Origin: Aquabacterium sp. A3
GTDB taxonomy: Bacteria; Pseudomonadota; Gammaproteobacteria; Burkholderiales; Burkholderiaceae_C
Assembly: GCF_038069945.1 (NCBI RefSeq)
Contig: NZ_JBBPEV010000001.1
Location: 124,001 to 188,000, forward strand
Reading direction: 5' to 3'
DNA length: 64,000 nucleotides
In this document: in pieces, positions 26,083-34,998 of the stretch
Layout of the letters: each line of letters starts with the position of its first letter
Numbering within the stretch: position 1 is the stretch's first letter
Made by a program: the position numbers and the translations under genes
The notes under the pieces: model-generated
The model's database searches: none
The model's input: only the letters and a program-made list of their open reading frames with translations
What the model was told of the DNA's origin: nothing

Positions 26083-27101
26083 GGCGCGCCTGGGCACCCG
26101 TGATGGCCTTGCTGGGCTGGGGCCTGGTGGCGGTGCTGTGCTGGCACTTGCTTCAGTGGGCGGTGGTGCACGCCGTCTGGCAACCCGATGCCACCGCGTG
26201 TCAGAACAGCCCTCACGGGGCTTGCTGGGGCGTGGTGCCTGCCAAGGCCTTGCCCATTCTCCTGGGGCACTATCCCGAAGATCAGCGCTGGCGACCGCTG
26301 CTGTTCATGCTCGCGTCCATGGCGTGCCTGTCGGCTTTTGCAAGGGCGCGCGCAGATCGTCGGCTCGGATGGTGGCTGCTGTGCGGCGCGGTCTGGCTGC
26401 CCGTGGCGATCCTGCTGTTGAGGGGGGGCTGGGGGCCCTTGAGCCTGGTGCCCCCCACAGACTGGGGCGGCCTGCCCCTGACCTTGATGCTGTTCCTGGG
26501 CAGTTGGTGGCTGTCCGTTCCGCTGGGCATCATGTTGGCCGTGGCCCGTCACCAGGGCGGGCTTGCCGGCTGGCTGGCCACCGGTGCCATCGAGTTGATC
26601 CGGGGTGTTCCGCTCATCACGCTGTTGTTTGCCTCGGTCTTTGCCCTGCCCTTGCTTTTGCCCACCGATCACACCCCTCCCCTGGTCCTGCGCGCCGCCC
26701 TGGCCTTGGTGCTGTTTTCGGCCGTTTATCTGGCCGAGGTGGTTCGGGGTGGTCTGCAGACCGTGCCACCCGAGCAGGCCGAAGCAGGCAAGGTGCTGGG
26801 TTTGGGCTACTGGGGCATCCAGCGGCGCATCGTGCTGCCGCAGGCCTTGCGCAGTGTGCTGCCTGGCTTGACGGGCCATGCCATTGGCCTGCTCAAGGAC
26901 ACGTCGCTGGTCGTGGTGGTGGGCGTGCACGAACTCACGGGGGGGCTGTCTCTGGTGATGTCAGGCGATCCGGTCTGGCGCCCGCATCATTTCGAGGCTT
27001 ACCTGTTCGTGGGCCTGATCTATGCACTGCTCTGCCTGGGCTTGTCCCTGGGGGGGCGCCGGCTGGAGCGGCGTTGGCTGGACGAAAAAAAGCCCGCCTG
27101 A
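26079..27101 (+). CDS. aapM: Amino acid ABC transporter permease (AapM-like)
   Basis: A 340-residue permease starting MRRAWAPVMALLGWGLV; the ATG overlaps the aapQ stop. The N-terminal third has extra helices, as AapM proteins do. The conserved permease domain follows (LMLFLGSWWLSVPLGIMLAV, then EQAEAGKVLGLGYWGIQRRI as the EAA loop and VLPGLTGHAIGLLKDTSLV). Its stop lies in the loop of a hairpin. The usual fourth gene, the ATPase aapP, does not follow; the next gene is on the other strand and unrelated. Confidence 0.9.
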   Translation: MRRAWAPVMALLGWGLVAVLCWHLLQWAVVHAVWQPDATACQNSPHGACWGVVPAKALPILLGHYPEDQRWRPLLFMLASMACLSAFARARADRRLGWWLLCGAVWLPVAILLLRGGWGPLSLVPPTDWGGLPLTLMLFLGSWWLSVPLGIMLAVARHQGGLAGWLATGAIELIRGVPLITLLFASVFALPLLLPTDHTPPLVLRAALALVLFSAVYLAEVVRGGLQTVPPEQAEAGKVLGLGYWGIQRRIVLPQALRSVLPGLTGHAIGLLKDTSLVVVVGVHELTGGLSLVMSGDPVWRPHHFEAYLFVGLIYALLCLGLSLGGRRLERRWLDEKKPA

Positions 27102-27110
27102 GGCGGGCTT
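27084..27110 (-). terminator. Intrinsic terminator between convergent genes
   Basis: AAGCCCGCC (27090-27098), loop TGA, GGCGGGCTT (27102-27110). On the minus strand the stem is followed by a run of Ts (27091-27085), giving a classical terminator for the small leftward gene. On the plus strand it starts within aapM, whose stop codon is the loop, and has no U-tract, so it would work poorly for the transporter operon. Confidence 0.85.
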
Positions 27111-27170
27111 GAACAACACGCTCTTGCCGCAAGCAAAAGACGTTGAATCTCTACAGCCGAGCGCTGGCTG

Positions 27171-27389
27171 TCATTCTTCAGCGCTCTCTACCTCTTCATC
27201 GGCGGCGTCCACCGCCTCGTCAAAGGCCTCACGCTCGCCATTGACCAGCGGGATCAGTGGCTTGTCCAGCGGGCGGCACACGCGGCTTTGCAAGCGGTTC
27301 AGGCGCTCGGAGCGCTCCATGGCCTGCAGAACCGCTTGCGGATCCATCATCAGGGCAAACGGGTTGGCGTACAGACTTTGCTTTTGCAT
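27171..27389 (-). CDS. Small acidic protein of unknown function
   Basis: A 72-residue protein starting MQKQSLYANPFALMMDPQAV after an excellent GGAGG six bases upstream of the ATG; the longer open frame has no such site. The C-terminal 25 residues are strongly acidic (FDEAVDAADEEVESAEE). No membrane segment or catalytic motif is visible. The strong ribosome site and dedicated terminator suggest a well expressed protein. I recall similar short proteins in Burkholderiales genomes but know no function. Confidence 0.75.
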   Translation of the reverse strand: MQKQSLYANPFALMMDPQAVLQAMERSERLNRLQSRVCRPLDKPLIPLVNGEREAFDEAVDAADEEVESAEE

Positions 27390-27479
27390 GAAGACCTCCG
27401 GTGTGCGTTGCATCCAATCGATGGACCTGACTCTAGGCTTCATCGCTGGCCGGTGATAGTCACCGAACAACCAAACCGC

Positions 27480-27500
27480 CTGTCAGAAATTTTCTGACAG
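27480..27500. promoter_or_regulatory. 21-base perfect palindrome upstream of the small acidic gene
   Basis: CTGTCAGAAA-T-TTTCTGACAG lies between the tatD stop (27529) and the start at 27389. There is no U-tract on the minus strand. It may be an operator of the small gene or a weak terminator of the tatD run. The CTGTCAG half-site recurs in an inverted arrangement at 36888-36903. Confidence 0.45.
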
Positions 27501-27528
27501 AGGCTTCTTGCATGGGGTGTGCAAACCC

Positions 27529-28314
27529 TCAGTTTGCGCGGACCAACGAGAACAAATCCTCGAAGTTGCGCGTCGTGATGCGCCCTACCTCTTCCACCGC
27601 CACGCCCTTGATGGCCGCCAGTTGCGCGCCAACATGCGAGACGTAGGCCGGAGAGTTGGTCTTGCCCCGATGCGGGACGGGCGCCAGGTACGGGCTGTCG
27701 GTTTCGATCAGGCACCGATCCAGTGGGACGAACGCCGCCACATCGCGCAAGTCCTGCGCGTTCTTGAAGGTCAGGATGCCGGAAAACGAGATGTAGAAGC
27801 CCATGTCCAGCGCCTCGCGGGCCACGGCCTCCGACTCGGTGAAGCAATGAAACACGCCCCTGACGTGCCCCTGTCCTTCGTCCTTCAACACCGCCAGCGT
27901 GTCAGCAGCCGATGAGCGGGTGTGAATCACCAGGGGCAGATTCGTCTGCCGCGCAGCGCGAATGTGCACCCGAAAGCGCTCACGCTGCCATGCCATGTCG
28001 GCCACGGTGCGGCCCTCAAGCCGGTAGTAATCCAGCCCGGTTTCGCCAATGCCCACCACCTTGGGAAGCGCGGCGCGCTGAATCAGGTCGTCCAGCGTGG
28101 GCTCCAGCACGTCTTCATTGTCTGGATGCACGCCCACCGTGGCCCAGAAGTTGTCATGGGCCAAGGCCAGTGCATGCACGGCCTCGAAGGTTTCCAGTTG
28201 CGTGCTGATGCACAAGGCGCTGCTCACCCCGGCGGCGGCCATGTCGGCCCGCACCTGCGGCAAACAGGCGGTGTACTCGGGAAAGTTGAGGTGGCAATGG
28301 GAATCAACAAACAT
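27529..28314 (-). CDS. tatD: TatD-family metal-dependent hydrolase (DNase)
   Basis: A 261-residue protein starting MFVDSHCHLNFPEY; the longer open frame overlaps pilZ. It has TIM-barrel metal ligands SHCHLNF (HxH), GIGETGLDYY (Glu), VIHTRSS (His), FHCFTES (His) and ETDSPYLAP (Asp). TatD proteins are 3'-5' exonucleases on DNA. It is the last gene of the leftward mltG-tmk-holB-pilZ-tatD run, an arrangement conserved in proteobacteria. Confidence 0.94.
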   Translation of the reverse strand: MFVDSHCHLNFPEYTACLPQVRADMAAAGVSSALCISTQLETFEAVHALALAHDNFWATVGVHPDNEDVLEPTLDDLIQRAALPKVVGIGETGLDYYRLEGRTVADMAWQRERFRVHIRAARQTNLPLVIHTRSSAADTLAVLKDEGQGHVRGVFHCFTESEAVAREALDMGFYISFSGILTFKNAQDLRDVAAFVPLDRCLIETDSPYLAPVPHRGKTNSPAYVSHVGAQLAAIKGVAVEEVGRITTRNFEDLFSLVRAN

Positions 28315-28367
28315 GGCAAGAACCGGACGACGCTTCAGTGCAAAAAATGGCGAGGCGCCATCTTGCC

Positions 28368-28820
28368 TCAAAGCGTCTGGGTTGGCTTGCTGGAGGAGAT
28401 GTTGGTGCCCAGAATCTGCTCGATCTTGATCCGCAGCAGCCGGGTTTTTTCGTCGGCGGGAAAGCGAACGCCAACCCCCTGCGTGCGACCCGACGAGGCG
28501 TTGGCCGGGGTGATCCACGCAATCTTGCCGGCCACCGGATGACGTTGTGCATCCTCGGGCAAGGACAAGAGCAGGTAAATGTCATCGCCCAGACGGTATT
28601 CACGCGTGGTGGGCACGAACAAACCACCGTCGGTGAAGGCCGGAATGTAGGCTGCGTACAGCGCCCCCTTCTCGCGGAACACCAGCTGGATGACGCTGGG
28701 CCGAGAGGCACTGGATGAGGACGCGCCAGCACCACCGCTCCCGCTCAGGCCGGGAGACAGCTTGCCTGGGGCTATGCCGACAAAGGCAGAGGGCATCGCG
28801 GTCGTCTGGAACTCACTCAT
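28368..28820 (-). CDS. pilZ: PilZ-domain protein of the type IV pilus type
   Basis: A 150-residue protein with a variable Ser/Gly/Ala-rich N-terminus (to about 40) and a PilZ-fold domain (about 42-130): VFREKGALYAAYIPAFTDGGLFVPT and VGVRFPADEK. It lacks the RxxxR and (D/N)xSxxG c-di-GMP motifs of canonical PilZ domains, as the founding pilus-assembly PilZ does. The position after holB is the standard one. Confidence 0.88.
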   Translation of the reverse strand: MSEFQTTAMPSAFVGIAPGKLSPGLSGSGGAGASSSSASRPSVIQLVFREKGALYAAYIPAFTDGGLFVPTTREYRLGDDIYLLLSLPEDAQRHPVAGKIAWITPANASSGRTQGVGVRFPADEKTRLLRIKIEQILGTNISSSKPTQTL

Positions 28821-28948
28821 CGTGAAATCAGTGTAGCTCGCTTAACCCCCATACGGGGGTGAGTGAGTGTGAACTAGCCCTCATTCCAGGGGGGCTTTAC
28901 ATTCGCTCACACGCGCCATGCCCGTCACCAGGCGTGAGCCGACGCGGG

Positions 28949-29998
28949 TCAACCCTGGCGGGATGGTTTGCCGCGCCGCAGCACAGCCGCAGCCTGTTCC
29001 ACCAGACTCTCCAGCCGCAAGTTGGCATGCCAGGGATGATCGGCGTGGCGGGCCACGAGCATGAGCTGCTTGTGCCACTGCCCCAGCACCGCCAAATCAG
29101 GTGGCGCCGGCAGCTCTGCGGCAGCAAAAAACCGTGGAGTGCCTCCCACGGCGTGAGCGCTCATGTCCTGACACAGCTTCAGCAGCGTCTCAACCACCCA
29201 CGACACAGGCCAGCCCGCCAGCCCGCTGCTGTCGCCCTTGGAGAGTTGTGAAGGCAGCTGTCGCCAGGCGGAGGCGCGCAAGCCTTGCTGCGCCAGGTCC
29301 AGCGCCGTCCAGGGCTGCCCTCCAGCGGCTGCCAGCAGGGTGGTGGCCTCGTCGTCCGACAAGCCTTCCTGCTGAGACTGCAACCACCGCAGAGCGTCCT
29401 GGCTTGGTGGCATGCCAAGATGCCAAAGCTGGCACCGGCTGCGGATGGTGGGCAGCAGGCTGTCGACCGATCCTTGCGCCGACAAGACAAAACGCACCAC
29501 GCCTGGAGGCTCTTCCAGCGTTTTGAGCAGTGTGTTGGCCGACACCGTGTTCATGCGCTCTGCGGGATGCACCAGGACCACCTTGCAGCGGCCTCTGGAC
29601 GAGGTGTGCTGTGCGAAGTTCACCGCTTGCCGGATGGCTTCAACCTTGAGCTCCTGACTGGGTTTGCGAGACTTTGAGGCCTTGTCTCCGTCGTCGTCGG
29701 GGGCATGCCGCCAGCCCAGAGACAACTCCAGCGCTTCAGGCAACAGCACCATCAGGTCCGGGTGGGCGCGGGCGTCCACCAAATGACATGACACACAGCG
29801 GCCACAGGCCGGCTGATGGGGGGGCGCATCGGCTGGTGTGGATTCGCACAACCATGAGCGCGCCAGTGCCAGCGCCAGCTCGAACTGGCCACTGCCTGGG
29901 GCGCCATGCACCAGCAAGGCGTGGCCTCTGGCCTGTGTCAGGGCTTGCGCCAGCGCGGGTTGCAGCCATGCTGGCAGCGATGTGGTGGGCGTCGTCAC
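28949..29998 (-). CDS. holB: DNA polymerase III delta' subunit
   Basis: A 349-residue clamp-loader subunit. The P-loop region is [19 protein letters not shown], in which the usual GKT is replaced by GQF, fitting a delta' that does not hydrolyse ATP. The zinc module is [18 protein letters not shown] with an upstream cysteine, and the sensor region is [27 protein letters not shown] (in two parts: VHPAERMN and [11 protein letters not shown]). It overlaps the tmk stop by 4 bases. The usual pairing with tmk and pilZ supports the call. Confidence 0.94.
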   Translation of the reverse strand: MTTPTTSLPAWLQPALAQALTQARGHALLVHGAPGSGQFELALALARSWLCESTPADAPPHQPACGRCVSCHLVDARAHPDLMVLLPEALELSLGWRHAPDDDGDKASKSRKPSQELKVEAIRQAVNFAQHTSSRGRCKVVLVHPAERMNTVSANTLLKTLEEPPGVVRFVLSAQGSVDSLLPTIRSRCQLWHLGMPPSQDALRWLQSQQEGLSDDEATTLLAAAGGQPWTALDLAQQGLRASAWRQLPSQLSKGDSSGLAGWPVSWVVETLLKLCQDMSAHAVGGTPRFFAAAELPAPPDLAVLGQWHKQLMLVARHADHPWHANLRLESLVEQAAAVLRRGKPSRQG

Positions 29999-30630
29999 AG
30001 CAACCCCCGCGCCGTCAACGTTTGCAGCACGGCTTCGCGTACCTGATCAGGCGATTGCTGCGCATCGATCAGCGCAAAGCGGTGGGGCTGCTCAGCCATG
30101 CGCTGCAGATAAGCCTGACGCACTCGCTCAAAAAAATGACCGTCCTGGGCCTCAAAACGATCTGGCTGTCGAGCCTGTCTCAAACGCTCGGCCGCCACCA
30201 CCGGTGGCAGATCGAACAACAAGGTCAGGTCGGGCTGACGGCCCTGCTGCACCCACGCTTCCAACTGGGACAGCACGGTCATGTCAAAACCACGTCCTCC
30301 GCCCTGGTAGGCGAAGGTTGCATCAGTGAACCGGTCACACAGCACCCAGGCGCCTCTTGCCAGTGCCGGCTCGATCACGGTATGGAGGTGGTCACGACGC
30401 GCAGCAAACACCAGCAGCGACTCGGTCAGCGCATCCATGGGCTCATGCAGCACCATGTCTCTGAGGCGCTCGGCCAGTGGGGTGCCCCCTGGCTCACGCG
30501 TGCGCACCACGTCGCGCCCTGCCGATCGCCAGGCGTCTTCCACAGCCTGGACATGGGTGGTCTTGCCTGCGCCATCAATGCCTTCGACGGTGATGAACCG
30601 GCCAGCGCGCTGTGGAGGTGTCTGATTCAT
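29995..30630 (-). CDS. tmk: Thymidylate kinase
   Basis: A 211-residue enzyme that phosphorylates dTMP to dTDP. It has P-loop [11 protein letters not shown], the DR motif [18 protein letters not shown], and [20 protein letters not shown] in the lid region. It overlaps mltG and holB by 4 bases on each side, so the three are translationally coupled. Confidence 0.96.
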   Translation of the reverse strand: MNQTPPQRAGRFITVEGIDGAGKTTHVQAVEDAWRSAGRDVVRTREPGGTPLAERLRDMVLHEPMDALTESLLVFAARRDHLHTVIEPALARGAWVLCDRFTDATFAYQGGGRGFDMTVLSQLEAWVQQGRQPDLTLLFDLPPVVAAERLRQARQPDRFEAQDGHFFERVRQAYLQRMAEQPHRFALIDAQQSPDQVREAVLQTLTARGLL

Positions 30631-31703
30631 GGGGTCCGCCGGGCCTGTTGGCGTTGATAGCGGTTCACCGCCTGGTTGTGCTCGGCCAATGTCTGACTGA
30701 AAACGCTGGTGCCATCGCCTCGTGCCACAAAGTACATGGCCCGGGTCGGGGCCGGCCGGACGGCCGCCAGCAGGGAGGCCTTGCCCGGCATGGCAATGGG
30801 TGTGGGCGGCAGGCCAGCGCGCGTGTAGGTGTTGTAGGGCGTGTCGGTGAGCAAATGAACTTTGCGCAAATTACCATCAAACCGGTCGCCCAGGCCGTAA
30901 ATGACGGTGGGGTCGGTCTGTAACCTCATGCCGATGCGCAATCGGTTGCTGAACACACCGGCCACCATCGCGCGGTCGGCATCCGTGCCCGTTTCCTTTT
31001 CGACGATGGACGCCAGGATCAGGGCTTCGTCCATCGAGCGCAGTGGCACGCCCGGTGTGCGTTGCGACCAGGCGTCGGTCAGCCGCTGATCCATCGCTTG
31101 CAAGGCACGGCGCATCACGGCCAGATCGGTCGAGCCCTTGGCGTAGGCATACGTGTCTGGAAAAAAGCGGCCCTCTGCGGCCAGCCCCGGACGCCCCAGC
31201 AAGGACATGATGTCTGCCGATGACAGGCCCGCGGTGGTGGGTTTGAGCCCTTCTGCGCGGGCCAGCTCCATGCGCCATTGCGAGAACGTCCAACCCTCGA
31301 TCAGGCGCACGGTGGCCAGGCGCTCGTCACCCCGCACCATCATGCGCAGCAGGTCTCTGGCCGATGAGCCCGGGCTGAGCTCGTAGCTGCCGGCGCGCAT
31401 CTGGCGGGACTGTCCAGACCATCTGAACCACTGGTACAGCAGCCAGTCGTCGGTTTCGACGCCAGCGTCCACCCAGCCACGGGCAATGGCCCGGGGGGAA
31501 CTGCCCTGCTCCACGGCGTAGTCAACGGGCTGGCCATCGCGCAAGGGCAGCGGCTGATTGAGCCACAACCACCCTGCCGCCACGATGGTCAGCAGGCCGG
31601 CGGCCATCAGCAGCCCCAGCACCAGGAGCACACCGCCGGTTTGTCGAGCAGTTTCTGAGGATTTGAATGAGGGGTGGGGGTCTTGGATCACAGGCGTGAT
31701 CAT
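30627..31703 (-). CDS. mltG: Endolytic peptidoglycan transglycosylase MltG
   Basis: A 358-residue inner-membrane lytic transglycosylase that cuts nascent glycan strands. Membrane helix at about 24-48, LysM-like subdomain, then the YceG domain with [30 protein letters not shown], catalytic Glu in [11 protein letters not shown], and [10 protein letters not shown]. The ATG at 31703 lies only 9 bases from the divergent ygfZ start, so the true start may be an internal GTG near codon 25. GATCAC-AGGC-GTGATC (31686-31701) is a perfect inverted repeat at this junction and may be an operator. Confidence 0.92.
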   Translation of the reverse strand: MITPVIQDPHPSFKSSETARQTGGVLLVLGLLMAAGLLTIVAAGWLWLNQPLPLRDGQPVDYAVEQGSSPRAIARGWVDAGVETDDWLLYQWFRWSGQSRQMRAGSYELSPGSSARDLLRMMVRGDERLATVRLIEGWTFSQWRMELARAEGLKPTTAGLSSADIMSLLGRPGLAAEGRFFPDTYAYAKGSTDLAVMRRALQAMDQRLTDAWSQRTPGVPLRSMDEALILASIVEKETGTDADRAMVAGVFSNRLRIGMRLQTDPTVIYGLGDRFDGNLRKVHLLTDTPYNTYTRAGLPPTPIAMPGKASLLAAVRPAPTRAMYFVARGDGTSVFSQTLAEHNQAVNRYQRQQARRTP

Positions 31704-31712
31704 AATCAGCAG

Positions 31713-32675
31713 ATGAACTTCTCAGATCTCGTGGATACCTCGAATTGGACGGGTGCGTGCACGCTGCCCGATGTGGGGGTGGTGGAGGCGACAGGGCGGG
31801 ACGCCGCCGCGTTCCTTCACGGCCAACTCAGTCAGGACATGCTGTCGCTGGCCGTGGGGCATTCTGCTTTGGCCGCCTATTGCTCAGCCAAAGGGCGCAT
31901 GCTGGCCAGTTTGTGGGTGCAGCGCCTGGACGCCGAGCGTTTCGCGCTGGTCATGGACCAGGCCATCTTGCCCGCCACGCTCAAGCGCCTGAGCATGTTC
32001 GTGCTCAGGGCTCAGTGCAAGCTGCGAGACGCCAGCGCGGACTGGCGCGTGCTGGGCACCGTGGTCCCTGTGCACCACACGTTCGCTGCACCGTGGGCCG
32101 ACACACCGGGCCAGAGCCTGACAGGCACGGGCAGCCGACTGGGCTGGGCCATCGTGCCCGAGGCAGACGCTGACGCGCTGACCTCATCGCCAGACACCGC
32201 CGACCCGGCTGTCATGTGGGTGTCTGGCGCGCACTGGGCGTGGTTGTCCGTGCTGACCGGCGTGCCTCGGATCACCGCCAACACCATCGATCAGTTCGTG
32301 CCCCAGATGGTGAACATGGAGTTGATCGGGGGCGTCAACTTCCAGAAAGGGTGTTACCCAGGGCAGGAGGTTGTGGCCAGAAGCCAGTACCGCGGCACCA
32401 CCAAACGGCGCCTGTTTTTGCTGGAGGGTGTGCAGCCCATGCAAGCCGGGCAGGAGATCTTCACGCCGCAAGAGCCTGAACAGCCAGTGGGCATGGTGGT
32501 CAATGCGGCGGCCTGTCCGGTGCTGCCCCAGCGCTGGCATGCATTGGCAGAACTCAAATTGTCGGCTCAGGCCGCGCCGCTGTGCCTGGGGCATGCTTCG
32601 GGGCCATCGCTGAGTGTCCTCCCCCTGCCCTACGACGTGCCCACCGCCACGGCCAGCACAGGCGCTGCGGATTGA
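31713..32675 (+). CDS. ygfZ: Folate-dependent Fe-S cluster maintenance protein YgfZ
   Basis: A 320-residue GcvT-like protein that binds tetrahydrofolate and supports repair or synthesis of certain Fe-S enzymes. The signature KGCYPGQEVVARSQYRGTTKRR contains the essential cysteine of K-G-C-Y-x-G-Q-E. The start MNFSDLVDTSNW at 31713 matches the family; an earlier in-frame start lies inside divergent mltG. DUF4936 and NRDE genes follow. Confidence 0.94.
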   Translation: MNFSDLVDTSNWTGACTLPDVGVVEATGRDAAAFLHGQLSQDMLSLAVGHSALAAYCSAKGRMLASLWVQRLDAERFALVMDQAILPATLKRLSMFVLRAQCKLRDASADWRVLGTVVPVHHTFAAPWADTPGQSLTGTGSRLGWAIVPEADADALTSSPDTADPAVMWVSGAHWAWLSVLTGVPRITANTIDQFVPQMVNMELIGGVNFQKGCYPGQEVVARSQYRGTTKRRLFLLEGVQPMQAGQEIFTPQEPEQPVGMVVNAAACPVLPQRWHALAELKLSAQAAPLCLGHASGPSLSVLPLPYDVPTATASTGAAD

Positions 32676-32782
32676 TCCATTGCGGCCAGGCGTTCATTCC
32701 TTAACGGGAATTAGACCGCCACCCTGCCCTGGTGCCGTGCTGCGCAGTGCTGCAGGGCACAAATTCAGCTAGGCTTCAGGTC

Positions 32783-33109
32783 ATGCCGGAGTGCAATGAC
32801 CTGTCCGCCCTGTTCGTGTATTACCGTCTGCCCCCGTCCAGCGTGCCCGACTGGCCCGTGCGGGTGGCGGCCGTACACCGCCGCCTGTGCGGCCAATGGC
32901 AGGGATTGCATTGCCGGCTGATGCAGCGTCGTGATGAGTCTCGTGCTGATGGCAGCAGCACCTGGATGGAGGTGTTCGAGCACCCGGCGGGCCTGCATGC
33001 TGAACTGCAACAGTCGGTCATCGACGCCCTGGAAGAACTCGATGACTGGCGCTCGGGTGAATTGCATGTGGAGCGTTTCACGGACGTGGCCACCGACATC
33101 TCCACCTGA
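32783..33109 (+). CDS. DUF4936 family protein
   Basis: A 108-residue protein starting MPECNDLSALFVYYRLPPSS, with AGG upstream of the ATG. The pattern LFVYYRLP, then RRLCGQWQGLHCRLMQRRDE, then TWMEVFEHP resembles DUF4936 proteins, small ferredoxin-like (ABM-type) folds found next to ygfZ in betaproteobacteria. The function is unknown. The 107 bases before it hold no other gene. Confidence 0.75.
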   Translation: MPECNDLSALFVYYRLPPSSVPDWPVRVAAVHRRLCGQWQGLHCRLMQRRDESRADGSSTWMEVFEHPAGLHAELQQSVIDALEELDDWRSGELHVERFTDVATDIST

Positions 33110-33123
33110 AGATTGGAGCCCTC

Positions 33124-34122
33124 ATGTGCCTTGTTGCTTTTGCCCTCGACCAGCACTCTCGCTTTCCGTTTGTGCTGGCAGCCAACCGGGACGAGTTTTT
33201 TGATCGGCAAGCCGCCCGGCTGGGCTGGTGGCAGCCTGATGGCGACGGGCCGGCCATCCTGGGTGGACGAGATCTGTCGGCGGGCGGAACCTGGCTGGGC
33301 CTCACCGCGTATGGTCGATTGGGCCTGGTCACCAACATCCGCAACCCTGAGGACAACGACCCGTCGGCCCCGTCGCGTGGCGACATCGTGCCCCAATGGC
33401 TGAAGGGTGACGTGGACATGGCCACGCTGTGGCCGCGATTGGCCATGTCGGGCTACAACGGCTTCAACATGATCGCGCTGGATTTTGCGCAGGCCGAGTG
33501 CTTTTGGCTGAACAACCGGCGTTTGTATCCGGAGCGGCTTCAAAAAGGCATCTTCGGCTTGTCCAACGCGCAGCTCAACACGCCGTGGCCCAAAGTGCAG
33601 CAACTCAAGGCACAACTCAAACTGGCGCTGGCCGCAGAGCCAGAAGTTGACGCGCTGGCCCATCGCCTCATGGATGCCTTGGCCAACCCGGAACAGGCCG
33701 CTGACGCCCACCTCCCCCACACCGGCGTGCCCCTGCCCTGGGAGCGGCTGCTGTCGTCGTGCTTCATCCGCTCTGCCGATGGCAGTTATGGCACCCGCTG
33801 CTCAACGATCGTCATCACCGAGCGGCAGCACAAACGCCTGGTCACCCACGTGTTCGAGCGCACATTCACCCCCCGAGGGGTGGCGCTTTTGCGTCAGGTG
33901 ACGCTCAAGAACTGGCCCCCCCGCCACACCGCAGCGGACGCTGATGTCGCCAGATTGCAGGCCACGCTGCCACAGGTCGCCAAGCCGCGTGCAGACAAGA
34001 CAGAGGACGTTTTCGAGACTTCGGAAGTGTCGGAGCTGGACAACCATGTCCTGCCGCCCATGAAACGCACCCGTGCCCGCAACCTGATCAAGGCGCCCGT
34101 GCTCAAGCTGCTCAAAGCGTGA
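33124..34122 (+). CDS. NRDE-family protein (TANGO2 homologue)
   Basis: A 332-residue protein starting MCLVAFALDQHSRFPFVLAANRDEFFDR, given here as MCLVAFALD then AANRDEFFDR. The N-terminal Cys2 and the NRDE motif define the family, which has the fold of N-terminal nucleophile hydrolases; animal TANGO2 is linked to lipid and haem handling. Further conserved parts are GGRDLSAGGTWLGL and GYNGFNMIALD. GGAG precedes the start. The bacterial substrate is not established. It overlaps the convergent neighbour by 11 bases. Confidence 0.9.
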   Translation: MCLVAFALDQHSRFPFVLAANRDEFFDRQAARLGWWQPDGDGPAILGGRDLSAGGTWLGLTAYGRLGLVTNIRNPEDNDPSAPSRGDIVPQWLKGDVDMATLWPRLAMSGYNGFNMIALDFAQAECFWLNNRRLYPERLQKGIFGLSNAQLNTPWPKVQQLKAQLKLALAAEPEVDALAHRLMDALANPEQAADAHLPHTGVPLPWERLLSSCFIRSADGSYGTRCSTIVITERQHKRLVTHVFERTFTPRGVALLRQVTLKNWPPRHTAADADVARLQATLPQVAKPRADKTEDVFETSEVSELDNHVLPPMKRTRARNLIKAPVLKLLKA

Positions 34123-34966
34123 GCTGCATTTTTTGATGGGGTATGCCAACCTCGTCAAACACCTCGCCGACAGGCTGGAAGCCCGCAGAGGCATAGAGGG
34201 CTTGCGCTGTGCATTGCGCATGCAAGGTCACCCGTTCGAACCCTCTGGCACGCGCGTCGTCCACCAGGGCCAACAAGACCTCTCGTCCAAGGCCAGCGCC
34301 ACGCGCGCTGCGCTGCACCGCCAACCGACCGATTCGCGCTTCAAGGGCCTGCGGCCCCGGTATCAGCCGGCCCGTGGCGGCGGGCCAACCAGAGAGGTTG
34401 CTCACCACCAGGTGGGTGGCACGCGCGTCGTCTTCATCCCACTCGTCGGCGTCCGAGATGCCCTGCTCTTCGATGAAAACTGCCCGTCGCACGGCGGCTG
34501 CGGCCTCTTGCACCTCAGCCCAGGCACCCCAATGCTGAATCCAGGCAGCGCCGCCTGCTTCAAAGGCCTCCAACTGGAGACGCGCCTCTTCTGGCAGGCG
34601 CATGGGGCGACCGTCGTGCAGGCCAACACAGACATAAACCACCTCACCATCCACCAGCAGTTGCCCGCCACGACGAGCTTCCCAGGCCAGGGTCAGTGAG
34701 CTGCCGCCCACACGATGGGCCCTGACACCGACCGTGAGCCAGTCGTCCAGACGCGCGGGGGCGTGGTAGTCCAGCGCATTGCGGCGAACATAGATGTCGG
34801 CACCCATGGCCTGCCAGGCGCCAGGGTATGGCAAGCCCACCTGGCGCCAGTATTCAGACACCGCCACATCCAGGTAGGTCAGGTAGTGGCCGTTGAAGAC
34901 CACCTGTTGCGCATCAACCTCCACCCAGCGCACGCGCAGGCGATGTTGAAAGCGAAACGTGCTCAT
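34112..34966 (-). CDS. Fusion of YbgC/FadM-type acyl-CoA thioesterase and GNAT acetyltransferase
   Basis: A 284-residue two-domain protein. Residues 1-135 are a hot-dog thioesterase: RVRWVEVDAQQVVFNGHYLTYLDVA (in parts: RVRWVEVDAQQVVFN and HYLTYLD) carries the catalytic Asp of the 4HBT motif. Residues 140-284 are an acetyltransferase: AVRRAVFIEEQGIS, then the acetyl-CoA loop GRLAVQRSARGAGLGREVLLAL (Q/RxxGxG/A as RSARGAGLG). The GNAT half resembles ElaA/YjcF-like proteins. It sits 32 bases after the acyl-CoA ligase and is likely cotranscribed with it, suggesting a role with acyl-CoA. Confidence 0.9.
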   Translation of the reverse strand: MSTFRFQHRLRVRWVEVDAQQVVFNGHYLTYLDVAVSEYWRQVGLPYPGAWQAMGADIYVRRNALDYHAPARLDDWLTVGVRAHRVGGSSLTLAWEARRGGQLLVDGEVVYVCVGLHDGRPMRLPEEARLQLEAFEAGGAAWIQHWGAWAEVQEAAAAVRRAVFIEEQGISDADEWDEDDARATHLVVSNLSGWPAATGRLIPGPQALEARIGRLAVQRSARGAGLGREVLLALVDDARARGFERVTLHAQCTAQALYASAGFQPVGEVFDEVGIPHQKMQLTL

Positions 34967-34998
34967 GCCTGACCCGGCCTGGCCCCGGAAGGTCGCAA

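Noticed and set aside
28820..28949. Gap between holB and pilZ examined for an extra small gene
   Set aside because: It holds short A/T-containing sequence with a CCCCCATACGGGGGT hairpin but no frame with a ribosome site.
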